DNA of 64,000 bases from Geomesophilobacter sediminis (lineage in GTDB: Bacteria; Desulfobacterota; Desulfuromonadia; Geobacterales; Geobacteraceae): NCBI RefSeq assembly GCF_016458275.1, contig NZ_JAEMHM010000005.1, positions 124,001 through 188,000 of the forward strand. The letters are read 5' to 3'. Numbering within the stretch: the stretch's first letter is position 1; each line of letters begins with the position of its first letter. The notes below the pieces were generated by a model. The model did not search any database. It had not been told where the DNA came from and saw only the letters and a program-made list of their open reading frames with translations. Positions 60,909 through 64,000 of the stretch are shown in pieces. The position numbers and the translations under genes were made by a program.

Positions 60909-63569
60909 TCACCCCTCCCCCTCCCCCGGCCGCGCGGCCAGCACCCCCCGGATCACCTGCAGCGCCTGTTTGAAATCGATCGGCTTGCTCACGTAGCTGT
61001 CCATCCCCACCGCAAGGCACTTTTCCTGGTTTTCCTTGAAGGCATGGGCGGTCATGGCGATGATCGGGGTGTGGCCGCCGCGCTCCCGCTCCCGCGCCCG
61101 GATCGCGGCGGTCGCCTCGAAGCCGTTCAATACCGGCATCTGCACGTCCATCAGGATCACGTCGTAGTCCCCCTGCTCCCAAAGCTCCACCACCTGAGCC
61201 CCGGTCAGGGCGAATTCGACCGAGAACCCGGCACGGATCAGCATGGTACGGAGCACGTCGCGGATCACCGGGTCGTCCTCGGCGACCAGGATGCGGTGTG
61301 CCGGGCTCCCCGCCGGCGCGACCCCGGCAGATGCGTCAGGCGCGGCAGGCACCGGCTCGGGCGGCGCCTCGGGGGCGCGTTCCGCCTCGGGCGGCACGGC
61401 GCGGCTGTGCAGCGGGAGGGTGAACGAGAAGGCGCTCCCCTTCCCCTCGCAGCTTTGGCAGGAAATGGTCCCCCCCATCCGCTCCACGATCTGTTTGCTG
61501 ATCACGAGCCCCAGGCCGGTGCCGCCAAACCGGCGCGAGTGGGACTCATCGACCTGGCTGAAGGCCAGGAACAGTCGGTCCTTTTTGTCCTCGGGAATAC
61601 CGATCCCGGTGTCGGCGACGCTGAAGGTCACCCGCCACTCCCCGGCGGCGCCCGGCTCCGCGCTCACCCGCAGGTCGACCTCCCCCCGCTCGGTGAACTT
61701 CACCGCGTTGCTCGCGAGGTTGGTGAGGACCTGGCTCAGCCGGGTCTGGTCCCCCACCAGCACCTCCGGAACCTCCGCCCCTACCGAGACGTTGAGGTGG
61801 AGCCCCTTGCTCTTGGCCGCCGGCAAAAGGATGTTGTAGGTCTGCTCCAGGCACCGCCGCGCCAGAAACGGCCGCTCCTCGATGCTGAACTTCCCCATCT
61901 CGATCTTGGTCAGGTCCAGGATGTCGTTTAAGATCCGGACCAGGGAGCGCGCCGAGGTCTGCGCCGCGGTGATGAATTCGCGCTGGGCCGGGTCGAGGTG
62001 GCTCCCCAGGGCGAGGTCGAGCATCCCCAGCACCCCGGTCATCGGGGTGCGCAGCTCGTGGCTCATGTTGGCCAAGAACTGGCTCTTGGTGCGGGTTGCC
62101 GCCTCCGCCGCCTCCTTGGCCTGCAAAAGCTCGGTCTCGGCCACCTTGCGCGCCGTGATGTCGCGGATGACGCTGATCAGGGTGCGCTCCCCGCCGATGG
62201 TCGCCCCCTGGGCACTCACCTCGACCGGAAACGTGCTCCCGTCCTTTCTGCAGTGCAGCGTCTCGAAGAGGAGCCCTTCGGCGTCGGCATGGGCCAGGTG
62301 CGCCTCGGTCACCGCTCGTACCCCCGGGGCGCGCAGGTCGCTGATGGTCAGCTTCAGGATCTCGTCGTGGTCGTAGCCGTAGCTGCGCGCCGCGGCGGCG
62401 TTTGCCTCAAGGATGCGGCCGTCGGAGCGCCGGACCACCAGGATGACGTCCCGGCTGTACCCCACCAGTAATTCGTAGCGCCGCAGGATGTCCTCGGCCT
62501 TCTTCAACTCCGTGATGTCCTCGGAGAAGATGAGAATCCCCCCGACGTCCCCGGCCGCGTCGCGCCAGGGAATGATCTCCCACCGGATCCACTGCACCGA
62601 GCCGTCCCGGCGCACCACCCGGTCACCCTCCGAGCGCAGCACCTCCCCCGCCATCCCGCGCCGGTGCGCCTCCCGCCACTTCGGGGGAAGCTCCGGGAAG
62701 ATCTCGTAGTAACTCCTGCCGATCGGGTCGCTCCCCTCGATCCCGTAGCAGGCCAGCCAGCGCCGGCTCGCGTGCAGGTAGCGCATCGAGGTGTCGAACA
62801 TGGCGAGCGCCGCCGGGGCGTGTTCGATGAAGAGCTGCAGGCGCTGGTCGCTTTCGGCGAGCGAAGTCATCAGGCGGTCCCGCTCGTTGAGCGCGCGGGC
62901 GAGTTTGAGGTTGCTGTAGCTCAGACGGGAGAGGTGGTCGGCGAGCCGGATGAAAAAGGACATGCTCCGGTCCAGCGTCTCCCGGCTCAGCCGGGGGACC
63001 GCTTCCAGGGCGGCCAGGTAGCGCCTCTCGTCGAAGCCGTACCTCCTTGCCTGGGCGCGGAACAGGTCGTAGTCGATCGGTTCGTCGTCGAAGAAGAACT
63101 GCCCCATGAAGAAGTTGCCGAAGGCCCGGTTGCCGATCATGACCGGGGTGGCCACGTCCCACATGTGGTTTTGGCACTTGTAGAGCTTGTAATTGCCGTG
63201 GGCGACCCCGGCGGTGAGCTGGGTGTCGCTCTCGATGCAGTTTTTACAGGTAGCCGGGTGGATCCGGTGGAACTGGGTGCAGATCTCCTGCCACCCCACC
63301 CCGATCAGCACCTTCCCTTTGACGTCGATGAGCGCCATCGGCATCCGGGTCAGGTGGTAGAAGTCGTCGACCAGCCCCCGAAGGGCCGGGACGTCGATGA
63401 TCTCCTCCAGGTCGAGCTCCCCCAGCTCCAGCTCGGAGAGCCCCTCGTCCCGGAACGGGGCCGGCTCCGGCAGGCAGCTGCCGGCGCAGAGGGGGCCCCC
63501 CTCGCGGGGGGGGACGCCGGAGACGGAGACGCTCTCGACAGGGGTCGCTTTTTCCGATCGTCGGATCAT
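60909..63569 (-). CDS. PocR-PAS hybrid histidine kinase
   Basis: The 886-residue cytoplasmic protein has a PocR ligand-binding domain at ~25-200 ([44 protein letters not shown]). Two PAS domains follow (about 235-360 and 365-490). The HisKA motif is [18 protein letters not shown]. HATPase_c has [23 protein letters not shown] and [13 protein letters not shown]. The end is a receiver domain ([20 protein letters not shown]) with the KPID lysine. PocR domains bind small hydrocarbon derivatives such as 1,3-propanediol. CCGGAG lies 6 nt before the ATG at 63569. Confidence 0.93.
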   Translation of the reverse strand: MIRRSEKATPVESVSVSGVPPREGGPLCAGSCLPEPAPFRDEGLSELELGELDLEEIIDVPALRGLVDDFYHLTRMPMALIDVKGKVLIGVGWQEICTQFHRIHPATCKNCIESDTQLTAGVAHGNYKLYKCQNHMWDVATPVMIGNRAFGNFFMGQFFFDDEPIDYDLFRAQARRYGFDERRYLAALEAVPRLSRETLDRSMSFFIRLADHLSRLSYSNLKLARALNERDRLMTSLAESDQRLQLFIEHAPAALAMFDTSMRYLHASRRWLACYGIEGSDPIGRSYYEIFPELPPKWREAHRRGMAGEVLRSEGDRVVRRDGSVQWIRWEIIPWRDAAGDVGGILIFSEDITELKKAEDILRRYELLVGYSRDVILVVRRSDGRILEANAAAARSYGYDHDEILKLTISDLRAPGVRAVTEAHLAHADAEGLLFETLHCRKDGSTFPVEVSAQGATIGGERTLISVIRDITARKVAETELLQAKEAAEAATRTKSQFLANMSHELRTPMTGVLGMLDLALGSHLDPAQREFITAAQTSARSLVRILNDILDLTKIEMGKFSIEERPFLARRCLEQTYNILLPAAKSKGLHLNVSVGAEVPEVLVGDQTRLSQVLTNLASNAVKFTERGEVDLRVSAEPGAAGEWRVTFSVADTGIGIPEDKKDRLFLAFSQVDESHSRRFGGTGLGLVISKQIVERMGGTISCQSCEGKGSAFSFTLPLHSRAVPPEAERAPEAPPEPVPAAPDASAGVAPAGSPAHRILVAEDDPVIRDVLRTMLIRAGFSVEFALTGAQVVELWEQGDYDVILMDVQMPVLNGFEATAAIRARERERGGHTPIIAMTAHAFKENQEKCLAVGMDSYVSKPIDFKQALQVIRGVLAARPGEGEG

Positions 63570-63649
63570 GGATACTCCGGGAAAAACAAAAGGTGCGGGG
63601 GGTGGCAACAAAACAGTATCAGTCACCGGGGCGGGATGCAATTTGTAAG

Positions 63650-63677
63650 TTGATTTTCACTTATAAGAGTATATGAT
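63650..63677 (+). promoter_or_regulatory. Possible promoter of the gene at the right edge
   Basis: TTGATT (63650-63655), a 16-nt spacer and TATGAT (63672-63677), within a very AT-rich stretch. The leader would be about 180 nt. Confidence 0.4.
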
Positions 63678-63863
63678 AATTCTCTGAGAAAGTCTGAAAA
63701 AGTAGGATCGCTGTCATAAGGAAAGCGGATGACTCGCTGTGCCATTCACTGCTGGCACAAGAGTCGGCTTTCCATGTAATTGAAGGTTCGGTCGATCGCC
63801 AAGGTGCTTCAACTTCCCGATGTCCTGGCAGAGCAGCCAGCGGCAATGGTAACAGGACCGACC

Positions 63864-64000
63864 ATGACGACTTCGCCAGATGCCAGCCCCGCCCGGCGCC
63901 TCAAAGATTGCGTCGTCCCCTTTGTTCTACTGGTCACCCTGGGGGTTGCCGGCAATTACTTCAAATTCCCCGTTTTCCTCAATATCGACTTCATCTTCGG
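63864..64000 (+). CDS. Start of a membrane sensor protein, cut by window edge
   Basis: The first 45 codons are seen: a short polar start, then a hydrophobic helix (VVPFVLLVTLGVAGNYFKF) and PVFLNIDFIF. This resembles the membrane sensor region at the N-terminus of many Geobacter signalling proteins that continue into PAS, GGDEF or kinase domains. The start may be at 63864 (AGGA 7 nt upstream) or at 63846, in the same frame. Confidence 0.6.
   Translation, partial: MTTSPDASPARRLKDCVVPFVLLVTLGVAGNYFKFPVFLNIDFIF

Overview
The window looks like chromosome of a GC-rich deltaproteobacterium of the Geobacter/Geomonas group (Desulfuromonadota). This is inferred from the mix of genes: several large PAS-type sensor kinases, a MacA/CcpA-like dihaem peroxidase, rubrerythrin under a PerR-type repressor, bacteriohemerythrin, a flagellin, a PEP-CTERM protein, and two families of short intergenic repeats. 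No rRNA, tRNA, CRISPR array or insertion sequence was seen. Almost every start choice below rests on a visible Shine-Dalgarno sequence.

Left part (1-26.2 kb): a cut secreted protein and a NYN/LOTUS RNA-biology protein; a signalling block (binding-protein/PAS hybrid kinase, MEDS-PAS kinase, response-regulator diguanylate cyclase, PAS kinase); a dienelactone hydrolase; a repeat-rich gap with REP-like hairpins; a double-OmpA lipoprotein; an unknown protein behind a strong promoter; a DUF1638 protein; a chemoreceptor convergent with a flagellin; a Cys-rich four-helix copper-storage-type protein; MscL with a zinc-ribbon tail; a peroxidase/zinc-finger/Cys-rich small protein group; and a PerR-type regulator next to rubrerythrin with matching palindromic operators. 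The last gene before the secretion cluster is a QueG-like ferredoxin-domain protein.

Centre (26.3-50.8 kb): a type VI secretion system, all on the minus strand, in transcription order tssJ-tssK-tssL-tssM-tssA-tssB-tssC-hcp-[immunity-peptidase effector]-vgrG-[small VgrG-tail-like protein, HEAT-type TIGR02270 protein, ketosynthase-like protein]-[PAAR-like/amidohydrolase fusion-partner protein]-DUF2169-tssE-tssF-tssG. All core parts except the ClpV/TssH ATPase are here. Two candidate effector-immunity modules are AT-rich compared with the core genes. The most notable is a DUF4150 PAAR-like domain fused to a TIM-barrel amidohydrolase, overlapping by 4 nt a periplasmic beta-propeller-like protein.

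Right part (50.8-64 kb): a 56-residue zinc-ribbon protein, an AraC/GyrI-like regulator, a possible structured RNA with three perfect hairpins, a small secreted His-rich protein, a structured leader before a PEP-CTERM protein, a large secreted PHP plus calcineurin-like double metallohydrolase, a LysR/AEC transporter pair, bacteriohemerythrin, an SDR dehydrogenase, a PocR-PAS hybrid kinase and the start of a membrane sensor.

Two genes (the PerR-type regulator and the AEC transporter) have no ATG/GTG/TTG start where homology and a perfect ribosome site place it; they seem to start at ATC and ATA.
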